A stretch of DNA of 64,000 nucleotides, taken from the NCBI GenBank assembly GCA_025350695.1, contig JANXXI010000186.1, positions 1 through 64,000 on the forward strand, written 5' to 3'. This DNA is from Acidobacteriota bacterium. GTDB lineage: Bacteria > Acidobacteriota > Terriglobia > Bryobacterales > Bryobacteraceae. The first letter of the stretch is position 1. Every line of letters starts with the position of its first letter. This document shows positions 7,934 to 16,005 of this stretch, in pieces. The notes under the pieces are model-generated. The model was not told the DNA's origin. It ran no database searches and worked only from the letters and a program-made list of their open reading frames with translations. Position numbers and translations under genes: made by a program.

Positions 7934-10692
7934 AATTCCCACTGCACGAGCGTTTGAAATTGTCGGCGATTGAGAGATTCCACTGGGCCCCGGAACGTCG
8001 TCAATTTTTCGTTTCCATTGGCGAAATAAGGACTGCTGATGGCGACGTTCGAGTGGTTCAAGAGATTGAACGCCTCGATGCCGAATTGAAGTTTCGCGCG
8101 ATCGTGGTGCGTCATAAACGTCTTCATCAGGCGAATATCAACGGTTGCCGTGGCTGGAGCCAGGAAGGTATTTCGACCCATGCCGAAGGGGCGAGCGTTT
8201 AGTGGATAGGCCCCTGTGCGATAGAAATCGGTAGTCAGCAAACTGTTCAATGGGCGGCCGCTAAGGAAAGAAGCAATGGGGGCGATGGTGATTCGCTCGA
8301 GGGATTCGCGGATCCAAACGGGGGCGACTTTTAGCGCATCATCTGGGATCTCAAACACTGCGCTGGCAGCAACGCGGTGATGTTGGTGGAGCCGTGAATG
8401 CGCCCAATCGGCGCGAATGTCCAGGGGGTTGAGAGGCTGCTCATCGAAGTCGGAACCATCATCCAATGTGCGGCTCAGATCGTAGGTAAACAGATACGCC
8501 ACTTCTTTACTCATCCTCCGATTGATGGAAGTGGAAATGCCCCGGTAGTTGGAGTTGGCGGTTTGCTCAAGCTGGTAATTAGGAGGCAGGCTCCCAGAAG
8601 CATTTCGGATTCGTGGCAGGTGCACTCCCTTGACAGAATTGGCTTCCACGGTGAGCTTCGTATCTTTGTCGATGGCGTACTCAATTCCAACCCCGGCTTT
8701 TCGTGAATAGGGGCTGGAGAAGTTTCTTGAAGCTGTGTAGGTTGACGGGGCTAGTCCTGGAAGTGGACCGGTCGCAGTGCCTCCGCGAAGAGTCTGGAAC
8801 GCCTGAATCGCTGCCGCGCCAACGGCGTATTGTTCAAAACCGCGAGTTCCATTCTTCCACAGTGCTTCATTCAAGTAGGCGAGCGGATAGCGGTCATAAA
8901 ACAACCCACCGCCGAATCGGACGACCAGATTCTTGCTTGGATTCCAGGCTAAGCCTATCCTAGGCGCGACGTTTGCTTTTGAAGGAGGCAGACCTTGCGG
9001 CATTGCTTGCTTGTCCATGCGAACACCGACCTCTAGAGTGAATCCGCTGACGATCTGCCACCGATCCTGGAAGTACAAACCGAAGGGTGTTGTCCTCATG
9101 GTTAGAGAAGGATCGCCAAAGGCTTGGGTGAAAACATCGGGGCGGCCTGAGAGGAAGTCGTTCAATGATGGGAACACGTAAATGCCGGCGGCGCGGTTTG
9201 CCAGCCTTGCATCAAGATGAATGGGTTGTGCGCTGAAGCCGGCGCTCATTCTATGCCGGCCACGAACAAAACTGAGGCTGTCCACCACTTCGTAATGCTT
9301 TTCCGATCGATCGGAATTGAGCCGGGGCGATTGGCCCATGCTGATGACGCCAGGGATTTCGTAAAGCGGCCCATACGAATTTGGCCGCACTTCTTGCGTC
9401 CGTTGCGACAATTGGAAACGGACATCGTTGGTGGTTTTCGGAGTTAGAACTCGCAGCCAACTGGCGACGAAGGCATGGTCGGATGTAAGGCTGCTGCCGC
9501 CGCTGGAGCTGTCGGAAAAATTGTTTCCGCCTTGAACGTCACTCAGCACCCGTCCCCGGGAGAAAGCATAGCGTGCCGAGTAAATATTATGTTCGTTCTG
9601 AATGTGGTTCACTTTTAACGAGTATTCAGTTCCGCGAGTGGCGGTGCGGAATAGGCCGTGGCGCGGATCCCTAAGTAGGCCGTTTGCGAAGGCTGGAGAC
9701 CGGAGCGCTTGGCGGATTCGGTCAATTGCATTTGAAGGCGTTTCGGACCAATCTTCTTCAAACGCCTTTTCTGTTTCAAAGGCGGTGGAGAAAAATGTGC
9801 GGTTCCTCTTGATGGGGCCATTTAGCGAGGCGCCTGGTTGATAGCGACTTTGGCGGGGATGGAAGCCGGCATCCACTTCGGGCTTACGCGCGGAAATTGC
9901 TCCATTCTGATAAAAGAAGGTTGCGTCACCGTGCCACAGATTTGTGCCGGGACGAGTGACCATGTTGACGATTCCGCCTGCCGCGCCACCCAATTCGGCG
10001 CCGACGGAAAGGCCTGCCACGCGGAACTCTTCGACCATTTCAAGACCAATGGCCACGCGATTGGCGCCCGTAGTTTCGTCGCGATTGTCGACGCCGTCTA
10101 TGCTGATGCTGTTGTTCCGGCCACGCATGCCGTTGAAGCTGAAACCGCTATCGGCCAGAGGATTTCGAATCCCAGCCATACTTTTCTGGGAACCCGCTTG
10201 CGGAGAACTCGCAACGCCTGGAGCCACGGCCACGAAGCTGAAATAGTTTCGGCCGTTGGAGGGGGCTTCTTCAATACGATCATCTCCCAGGGCGGCGCTG
10301 GATGAGGTTGCGGCCGTGTCGAGCCCGCCGGCGCTTTCCGTGACCTCAATGCGGCTGGCAACGTTAGACAGGGCGAGCGTTAGTTTCTGTTCGATAACCT
10401 GTCCGATGGAGACGGGAATGCTGGTGGCATCGACCGAAGTGAAGCCTTCTTTTTCGATGTGAAGACTGTATTCGCCAGGGCTAAGCTGGGAGAACACGAA
10501 TGAGCCTTGAGACTCTGTTCGTCCTGATCTGCTAGCGCCAGACGCCTTGTGTCTAAGAACGAGCGAGGCATCCGCGATTGAAGAGCCCGAAGGATCGCGC
10601 AGCTGAACCTGGATCGTTCCAGAAGATATCGCGCTTTGAGAAAAAGCGAAGCTGCCAGCGCCCAACCAAAGCAAGCAGACTAGGGGTAGCAC
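7930..10692 (-). CDS. Oar-like TonB-dependent outer-membrane receptor with carboxypeptidase-regulatory domain
   Basis: A 920-residue exported protein. A signal peptide (residues 1-19) is followed by a CarboxypepD_reg domain (about 25-110: IQVQLRDPSGSSIADASLVL, GEYSLHIEKEGF) and a plug-like region with FSFNGMRGRNNSISIDGVDN. A long beta-barrel ends in aromatic F (LVQWEF), as outer-membrane barrels do. It belongs to the large Oar-like family expanded in acidobacteria, whose ligands are mostly unknown. The GTG start follows the stop of the upstream thioredoxin gene without a gap, so it is probably translationally coupled. It is the last gene of a four-gene minus-strand operon. Confidence 0.9.
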   Translation of the reverse strand: MLPLVCLLWLGAGSFAFSQSAISSGTIQVQLRDPSGSSIADASLVLRHKASGASRSGRTESQGSFVFSQLSPGEYSLHIEKEGFTSVDATSIPVSIGQVIEQKLTLALSNVASRIEVTESAGGLDTAATSSSAALGDDRIEEAPSNGRNYFSFVAVAPGVASSPQAGSQKSMAGIRNPLADSGFSFNGMRGRNNSISIDGVDNRDETTGANRVAIGLEMVEEFRVAGLSVGAELGGAAGGIVNMVTRPGTNLWHGDATFFYQNGAISARKPEVDAGFHPRQSRYQPGASLNGPIKRNRTFFSTAFETEKAFEEDWSETPSNAIDRIRQALRSPAFANGLLRDPRHGLFRTATRGTEYSLKVNHIQNEHNIYSARYAFSRGRVLSDVQGGNNFSDSSSGGSSLTSDHAFVASWLRVLTPKTTNDVRFQLSQRTQEVRPNSYGPLYEIPGVISMGQSPRLNSDRSEKHYEVVDSLSFVRGRHRMSAGFSAQPIHLDARLANRAAGIYVFPSLNDFLSGRPDVFTQAFGDPSLTMRTTPFGLYFQDRWQIVSGFTLEVGVRMDKQAMPQGLPPSKANVAPRIGLAWNPSKNLVVRFGGGLFYDRYPLAYLNEALWKNGTRGFEQYAVGAAAIQAFQTLRGGTATGPLPGLAPSTYTASRNFSSPYSRKAGVGIEYAIDKDTKLTVEANSVKGVHLPRIRNASGSLPPNYQLEQTANSNYRGISTSINRRMSKEVAYLFTYDLSRTLDDGSDFDEQPLNPLDIRADWAHSRLHQHHRVAASAVFEIPDDALKVAPVWIRESLERITIAPIASFLSGRPLNSLLTTDFYRTGAYPLNARPFGMGRNTFLAPATATVDIRLMKTFMTHHDRAKLQFGIEAFNLLNHSNVAISSPYFANGNEKLTTFRGPVESLNRRQFQTLVQWEF

Positions 10693-11268
10693 TTATTTCT
10701 TACTTGCCGTAGTTGCGGCCGCTTTTTTGACGGCGGCCTGGGGTTGTAGTAATTTTTTGATCTGCGTCCTCATGTTGGCTTCCTGCTTTAGTTCATCTTC
10801 AAAGAATGTGCCGGAGCCTTCAAACTGAGCGCGGATAATGCCTTCTTTGTCTATGAAAACAATTTGCGGCATCATCATTGGTTTCATTACGGGGTGTTGC
10901 AGGAACTGCATGGCCGTGTCGTGAAGTTGCCAACCCACGGGAAAAGTGATGCCAAAGTTCTTCCGGAAATCCTCGATGTACATATGGGCCATCTCATTGA
11001 TGGCCACGGCCACCGGAGTGAATCCTTGGGATCCAAATTCGTGATGCATTTTGGTGAGGATCTTGCAACTTTGCTGACAATGCGGGCAGGTGGTTAGAAC
11101 GAATTCCAAAGCCACGGCTTTACCTTTATACTTGCTCAACATTGAAACCATGCCGGTAGGCGATTTGATGACAAGGTCTGGAGCGGTCCTAGGAATTTGC
11201 GCTGATGCTGATAATCCTGTTAGGCAGCTCGCGGCAAGCAAGCATTTGATGATTCGTTTCATATTCAT
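10693..11268 (-). CDS. TlpA-like thioredoxin-fold protein, exported (copy 2)
   Basis: A 191-residue protein with a signal peptide (residues 1-23) and a peroxiredoxin/TlpA-type fold. The redox motif CPHC lies at residues 61-64, and the cis-proline loop region is MMMPQIVFIDKEG. Such proteins move disulfides in the periplasm, for example in cytochrome maturation or copper handling. It is closely related to the gene upstream (11287-11829), which suggests a tandem duplication. Unlike that copy it has a methionine-rich run (MKPMMMP) before the cis-proline and extra cysteines (C68 region). The C-terminal tail is Ala/Lys-rich. Confidence 0.88.
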   Translation of the reverse strand: MNMKRIIKCLLAASCLTGLSASAQIPRTAPDLVIKSPTGMVSMLSKYKGKAVALEFVLTTCPHCQQSCKILTKMHHEFGSQGFTPVAVAINEMAHMYIEDFRKNFGITFPVGWQLHDTAMQFLQHPVMKPMMMPQIVFIDKEGIIRAQFEGSGTFFEDELKQEANMRTQIKKLLQPQAAVKKAAATTASKK

Positions 11269-11286
11269 ACTAGTTTAGCGGATGAA

Positions 11287-11829
11287 CTACTTTTTCGTTG
11301 CGGCGGCGGCAGCCTTCTTGGGAGTTAACTGTATGGGGGGCGCACTCAAGTATTTCAAAATTTTCGCGCGCATTTCCGGTTCCTCTTCGCCGCCTACTTG
11401 TTGGTCACGTATGACGCCTTGTCTGTCTATGACCACAACCTGGGGAACCATGAAGCTTTGAAGGCCAGGTAGTTGCAAGTAGGTAATTTCCAAATCCCGT
11501 TCGGCGATACCGACGGGGAAAGTGAGGCCGAAGTTCTTAATGAAGTTCGGCACGAGGGGTTTGTGATCCATACCGGCGGATATCGCAATTGGCTGGAAAC
11601 CCTTGGGCCCGAGTTCGGTATAGAGCTTTTGCAACATCTGAACCGTTTTTTGGCAGTGAGGACAGGTAGGGCTGAAAAATTCGAGCACGACTACCTTGCC
11701 GCGGTACTTGCTTAGGAGTTGATCCTTTCCGTCCAGCATTTGAATCACGAATTCAGGAGATTTGCGCGGGACTTCCGCGGCAACAGCCGCGATTGCGGCA
11801 AACGTCATCAGAGCTAATAACTTTTTCAT
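11287..11829 (-). CDS. TlpA-like thioredoxin-fold protein, exported (copy 1)
   Basis: A 180-residue protein with signal peptide (residues 1-18) and CPHC at residues 56-59 inside LEFFSPTCPHCQKTVQ, the classic thioredoxin-type redox site. The cis-proline loop is FMVPQVVVIDRQG. It lies 11 bases after the metallopeptidase gene and 18 bases before its paralog, so all belong to one transcript. Both copies end in an Ala/Lys-rich tail. The partner protein is not known. The neighbouring receptor and peptidase are the obvious candidates. Confidence 0.9.
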   Translation of the reverse strand: MKKLLALMTFAAIAAVAAEVPRKSPEFVIQMLDGKDQLLSKYRGKVVVLEFFSPTCPHCQKTVQMLQKLYTELGPKGFQPIAISAGMDHKPLVPNFIKNFGLTFPVGIAERDLEITYLQLPGLQSFMVPQVVVIDRQGVIRDQQVGGEEEPEMRAKILKYLSAPPIQLTPKKAAAAATKK

Positions 11830-11840
11830 ATATTTCTAGC

Positions 11841-13094
11841 TTACCGAATCCCTTCTAAACTCGAAACTACCGCCCCGGTCCGCCGGGCTTCAAAACGCCC
11901 AGAATCAGTGGAGCCCAGTACTAAGTCTCCATTCGATGCGGCGTCCTGCTGGTACTGTTTTGATTTCTTCGCCAACACTTTCTTGTAAATTTCCAAATAG
12001 TCGGCTGCAATTTCCGCCGAGTCGAATTCCACCGTGTGAGCCATCAGCGGATGTTTGTCCGTCTTTCGTTCCCAAACCGAGAGACGTCCACCCTTCCAAT
12101 GGGTTCCAATTTTTTCGGCCGCAGCTTTTCCCGCGTATTCCTGGATGAGCATGGTAATGTCGAACTCGCCCAGGGCTCCGTCGGTGATCAGCTTGTACTT
12201 CTTTTCGCCGGCGAACTTAGCGATCTTGGGTTCCGTGGGAAGAGTCTTGTCGAAGTATTTTTCCGGGTGCAAAATGTGTTGTGTGGAAACAGGGGGGCGC
12301 TTGAACACTTCGGCGAATCCGGGTTTGCCCATTTTCTTCAACACCGCGTTCTGAAAGAGCATGCCGCTTGCGTATGGAAATAGCAGGGACTCGCGGATAT
12401 AGAGGGGCGCCTTGCCCAATTCAGAGAACTGGCTGGCGCTTTCGCTCATACCGGCGGCAATGTCGATGATACGTGGCGAGTCGATGAGACTTTGCCCCAT
12501 TTTTTTCGCCATGCGCTCCATCATTAACCATTGGGCCTGACCCTCCATGACAGCCCCTCGAGCGGTTGCCGCGTCGTCCGTATTGCTTTTCAAAATGTAC
12601 TTGCCCAGGTTGAAATGTTGATCGGCCAAAGCATGGGCCAGTTCGTGGAAAAGGGCGATTCGTTGCATTTCGTCCTCCTGGCCTTCCAGTACGAACATGC
12701 GTTTTTTCTTGTAATCGTAAAAGGCCGCTGCCTGTTCGGTGACGAGCGAGATGGTGGTGCTTTTGAGATCGAAATCGGCTGGAACAAGACCAAAGAGCTT
12801 CATGGCCAACTCTTCGGCATGCAACTGCGCGGGCGTGATAGTTTCGGCAACGCGCTTCTCCATGAAGGACTTCAACTTCGCCCTAGTGATGAAATCGCGG
12901 TCGACTCTCTTTAACGGAGTAAGCCCCGTCAATTCGCTCAATTCGGCGATCATTGGCTCAATTTCGTCGAAGAGTTTGGGAGCCGGCTGGGACCAGAGCA
13001 GGGCCGAGGTGAGTAAATATATTAGCGGTTTCAAATTCTGATGGTAGCGCTTTTGCTGTTCAGTATGCTTTACTGGGAATCCCCTTATTGTCAT
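11841..13094 (-). CDS. Exported HExxH zinc metallopeptidase-like protein
   Basis: Contains HELAHALADQHF at residues 150-161, the HExxH zinc/catalytic motif, and EGQAQWLM near residue 184, whose glutamate could be the third zinc ligand, as in gluzincin-type peptidases. The frame opens at an ATG at 13094. A TTG at 13034 would place the hydrophobic stretch LIYLLTSALLW directly at the N-terminus as a signal peptide, so the start may be there. The C-terminal half has no motif I recognise. It is the first gene of the operon with the two TlpA-like proteins and the receptor. The substrate is unknown. Confidence 0.8.
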   Translation of the reverse strand: MTIRGFPVKHTEQQKRYHQNLKPLIYLLTSALLWSQPAPKLFDEIEPMIAELSELTGLTPLKRVDRDFITRAKLKSFMEKRVAETITPAQLHAEELAMKLFGLVPADFDLKSTTISLVTEQAAAFYDYKKKRMFVLEGQEDEMQRIALFHELAHALADQHFNLGKYILKSNTDDAATARGAVMEGQAQWLMMERMAKKMGQSLIDSPRIIDIAAGMSESASQFSELGKAPLYIRESLLFPYASGMLFQNAVLKKMGKPGFAEVFKRPPVSTQHILHPEKYFDKTLPTEPKIAKFAGEKKYKLITDGALGEFDITMLIQEYAGKAAAEKIGTHWKGGRLSVWERKTDKHPLMAHTVEFDSAEIAADYLEIYKKVLAKKSKQYQQDAASNGDLVLGSTDSGRFEARRTGAVVSSLEGIR

Positions 13095-13150
13095 AAGGGG
13101 TTAGTCGGAGTTCGGGGGTTGGTCGAGGGATTTCAGGAGATATTTTTTTA

Positions 13151-13564
13151 GTGCCGCAAGCAAAACAGGGCGATCCGGTCGCCATCCACTACAAAGGTAC
13201 ACTTGACGACGGAAGGGTTTTTGATTCCTCGGAAGGAAGAGAGCCGCTGGGGTTTTTCATCGGAGCCAATCAAGTAATTCCAGGCTTCGAGGCCGCTGTA
13301 CTTGGATTTGAAGTAGGGCAAGGCCGGAAGACTCGAATTGAGCCGGAACAAGCGTACGGTCCGCGGCGCGAGGAAATGGTGATCACTGTTGGGAAGGATC
13401 GATTTCCGGAAGACGTGGATCTCGAACCCGGCATGCAGTTTCAAGCGGGCGGCCAAACGGTTGTTGTGGTGGAGGTGACTGACGCCAATGTCACGCTGGA
13501 TGGGAATCATCCCTTGGCTGGACACGCACTTACCTTTGACATCAGCCTAGTATCCATGCAGTAA
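13151..13564 (+). CDS. slyD: FKBP-type peptidyl-prolyl isomerase, SlyD-like
   Basis: Catalyses cis-trans isomerisation at proline and acts as a folding helper. The 137 residues show the FKBP start VAIHYKGTLDDGRVFDSS, the I-P-G-F-E core (QVIPGFEAAVLG), then the SlyD insert-in-flap chaperone domain (residues about 65-120) and closing HPLAGHALTFDISL. The histidine-rich metal-binding tail of E. coli SlyD is absent, as in many short SlyD proteins. Start is GTG with AGGAGA about ten bases upstream. Confidence 0.9.
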   Translation: MPQAKQGDPVAIHYKGTLDDGRVFDSSEGREPLGFFIGANQVIPGFEAAVLGFEVGQGRKTRIEPEQAYGPRREEMVITVGKDRFPEDVDLEPGMQFQAGGQTVVVVEVTDANVTLDGNHPLAGHALTFDISLVSMQ

Positions 13565-13585
13565 TTGCGTTATGATCTGTTCACG

Positions 13586-14158
13586 GTGGACAAGCTAAAC
13601 CTAGACCAGCCTGAAGGGGAAATTACCGGCCTTTTGCATCGGTGGAGCACGGGGGATCGAGCTGTAGAAGATCGCCTATTTGACCTTGTTGTTCCTGATC
13701 TCCATAAGCTTGCTCAGTATCTGATGCGGCGTGAACGCAAGGATCATTCCTTGCAAGCGACGGCTTTGCTGAACGAAGCTTACATGCGTCTGGCGCAGGC
13801 GCGGCAGCTGGATTGGCAGAATCGCAAGCATTTCTTCGCAGTAGCGGCGCGGGCGATGCGCCGGCTTTTGATTGACCACGCCAGAGGGCGCATTCCGGCG
13901 CAGAGAGTGGAACTGAATGAGTTGATGACGCTGCTGCCGGGACCTTCGAAGCAGTTGGATGAGGCCATCGCCATCGACACCCTGCTTCATGAAATTGAAG
14001 GGACGCATGCGGAATGGTGCTCCATCATTGATTTGAAGTTTTTTCTTGGCTTCACGGACGAGGAAGCGGCTGAGGCGCTTGGGATGTCGCTTCGGAGCTT
14101 GCAGCGCCAGTACGGAGACGCCCGGCGCTGGCTGTTCGAGCGACTTCAATCCAAGTAA
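13586..14158 (+). CDS. ECF-like sigma factor of the TIGR02999 type
   Basis: Residues read as the acidobacterial/planctomycete ECF subgroup: ITGLLHRWSTGD at the start, SLQATALLNEAYMRL in region 2, HFFAVAARAMRRLLIDHARG, then region 4 GFTDEEAAEALGMSLRSLQR. The frame is open from a TTG at 13565. The GTG at 13586 gives the usual N-terminus for the group and is preferred, though no clear ribosome-binding site decides it. In these bacteria such sigma genes often sit directly before a Ser/Thr kinase gene. Here the following gene looks like a kinase-partner protein without the kinase domain. Confidence 0.88.
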   Translation: MDKLNLDQPEGEITGLLHRWSTGDRAVEDRLFDLVVPDLHKLAQYLMRRERKDHSLQATALLNEAYMRLAQARQLDWQNRKHFFAVAARAMRRLLIDHARGRIPAQRVELNELMTLLPGPSKQLDEAIAIDTLLHEIEGTHAEWCSIIDLKFFLGFTDEEAAEALGMSLRSLQRQYGDARRWLFERLQSK

Positions 14159-15445
14159 ATGTCTGACGACGCCGAGTTTGACGAATACCTGATGACGGTT
14201 GTGGAAACCGCACTTCAGAAGCCGCGAGAGGAGCGCGCCGAATATCTTCGCCTGGCTTGCGCCGGAAATGACGAGTTGTATAAAGAAGCCCAAGAGCGGG
14301 TGATGTGGGAAGAACGGATGGCCGGATTCCTGGCCGATCCACTGATCAATACCGAACCGATCAATACCGAACCGGTTAGAGACGAGTCAGCTACGACGAC
14401 GATTGTTCCTAAAGCCTCAGCGACTTCCCGCCGGATATGGTTAGCGGCGCCGGTTGCGCTGGCAGTACTGCTCATTGGGTGGAGGCTTTTCCTGGCGCCG
14501 GGCGGTGCACCTGTTCGGTTGGCGATACTGCCGTTCATCGCGACCCGCATTCAACAGCATTCGGTGAAAGCTATCGCAATTGATGTGGAGAGACGGCTGA
14601 CCAGTTCCCGGCGCAATTTTGAAATCTTGACTCCGCTTGAGCCGAACCAACAATTTCAATCTGTCGACGAGGCTTCTCAATTTGGGGCTACCCATGTGCT
14701 TCAAGTAGAGATGGAACAAGAGCATGCCCGCGGTATTCTGCGCGAGGTCATGGGTGGCAAGGTGATCTTCAACGTAGATAAGAATTACGGGGAGCATTTC
14801 GATTTGGCGGACGACATCGTAGCTGGAATTTCCCGCGCATTTTCGCTACAAGTTCTGCCTGGTGTTTCAAGAGTTGCCTACAACGACTATTTGAATGGCC
14901 TGGCTCTTTTGCGCAAGGACAATTCGATGGCGCTGAGAGCTTTCATTCGGGCAATGGAGTTGGATAAATCCGCCATTGATCCGAAATTTGGGGCAGCGGA
15001 GGCGGAATGGATGCGCTATGTGGGTGGGGATGGGCGCGATGCACTTGATCGGGCGGCGGTTTATCTTAACAACGGCAAAGCGCTTCAACCAGACTGCGTT
15101 GCCTTGCTGATCCTTTCAGGGTTGTACCAAGTTGAGTACGGAAATTACGAACGCGCCATAAAGGAACTGGAGCAGGCGGTTCGGATAGATCCAGCCAATC
15201 GGGACGCGTGGCAGACTTTGGTGATGGCGCAACTGGCGCTGGGGAAACCCGACGCGGCGGTGGCTTCTAGCCGAGCAGCGCTTGACACGAATCCTGAATC
15301 CTATTGGCCCTACCTACTTCGCGAGGGGCTTTTTGAAAGGCAGCAGAAGCCGGGGGAAGCGGTCAGGGTACGGCAGGATCTACGAACAAAACTTCCGCGG
15401 ATTCCATCAGACGCTACGCTCAAAAGCCGTTACAAAGATCAGTGA
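14159..15445 (+). CDS. Membrane-anchored TPR protein linked to an ECF sigma factor
   Basis: A 428-residue product starting at the base after the sigma gene stop. The N-terminal part (about 1-60: ALQKPREERAEYLRLACAGN, then ELYKEAQERV) resembles the start of acidobacterial and planctomycete Ser/Thr kinases encoded after such sigma factors. No kinase motifs follow. Instead there is a duplicated INTEP, a membrane helix (about 93-112), a TolB/adenylate-cyclase-associated-like stretch (VRLAILPFIA) and TPR-like repeats in the C-terminal half (NYERAIKELEQAVRIDPAN). It probably senses or transmits a signal for the sigma factor. That is inference from position. Confidence 0.75.
   Translation: MSDDAEFDEYLMTVVETALQKPREERAEYLRLACAGNDELYKEAQERVMWEERMAGFLADPLINTEPINTEPVRDESATTTIVPKASATSRRIWLAAPVALAVLLIGWRLFLAPGGAPVRLAILPFIATRIQQHSVKAIAIDVERRLTSSRRNFEILTPLEPNQQFQSVDEASQFGATHVLQVEMEQEHARGILREVMGGKVIFNVDKNYGEHFDLADDIVAGISRAFSLQVLPGVSRVAYNDYLNGLALLRKDNSMALRAFIRAMELDKSAIDPKFGAAEAEWMRYVGGDGRDALDRAAVYLNNGKALQPDCVALLILSGLYQVEYGNYERAIKELEQAVRIDPANRDAWQTLVMAQLALGKPDAAVASSRAALDTNPESYWPYLLREGLFERQQKPGEAVRVRQDLRTKLPRIPSDATLKSRYKDQ
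14344..14373 (+). repeat. 15-base tandem duplication within the TPR gene
   Basis: GATCAATACCGAACC occurs twice head to tail (14344-14358 and 14359-14373), giving INTEP twice in the linker before the membrane helix. It keeps the frame. Confidence 0.9.
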
Positions 15446-15490
15446 AACCTGGAACGGAACCTTACGTCAGATGGCTTGTAAGGGAAGAAA

Positions 15491-15682
15491 ATGAAATCAA
15501 CGAAGACAGTACCGATAGAAGAAGTAGCCGGCAAAGCCTATTGCTACATGTGCACCCACACAGTTGACGCGATCATGCTGGTTCAGGGGCAGCTAGCGAG
15601 GACAAAGCCTGGCCAAGTCTGCCCCCGATGCAAAGCTAGTCTTAACGCCGGGGCTGTGCGCGAATTGGCTGAGGCCGCGTAA
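15491..15682 (+). CDS. Small zinc-ribbon-like protein (63 aa)
   Basis: A tiny protein with two CxxC knuckles, YCYMCTH and VCPRCKA, spaced about 27 residues apart, consistent with one bound zinc. No signal peptide or membrane segment. AAGGGAAGAAA precedes the ATG. No family is recognised. The next gene is another small double-CxxC protein, so the pair may be related in role. Confidence 0.65.
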   Translation: MKSTKTVPIEEVAGKAYCYMCTHTVDAIMLVQGQLARTKPGQVCPRCKASLNAGAVRELAEAA

Positions 15683-15741
15683 CTTTTTATTTGAAAATGA
15701 GGGGGATGCAAACGGGGCGGTGTTAGGATAGGATTTAGATT

Positions 15742-15936
15742 ATGAAACCCAATTCCGTCGAGCCCATCGCAATCCCAATACCTCCGCCTCCGCCCATTGC
15801 GGATAACGCCAAGTGCAGCGTTTGTGGCGAGCCGCAGGCTCCCAATAGCGGCGAGGGTTTGTGCTGGGTGTGCCGGCGGCTGAAAATCAGTGCGTGGCGC
15901 GATTCGGATTTGCAGCAACCCGGGCAGCAGGAATAA
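15742..15936 (+). CDS. Small double-CxxC protein with proline-rich N-terminus (64 aa)
   Basis: Residues 8-19 are proline-rich (IAIPIPPPPPIA), followed by KCSVCGE and LCWVCRR, two CxxC pairs 17 residues apart, a compact zinc-ribbon pattern. It ends in a polar tail. Function unknown. The gene lies between the other small zinc-ribbon gene and an ABC exporter. Confidence 0.55.
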   Translation: MKPNSVEPIAIPIPPPPPIADNAKCSVCGEPQAPNSGEGLCWVCRRLKISAWRDSDLQQPGQQE

Positions 15937-16005
15937 GCAGTTCCCCGACCGTGGACGGCTCTCGTGTTTCTTCCAGTGATCCGCACCCAAGTAGACTAGA
16001 GATCA

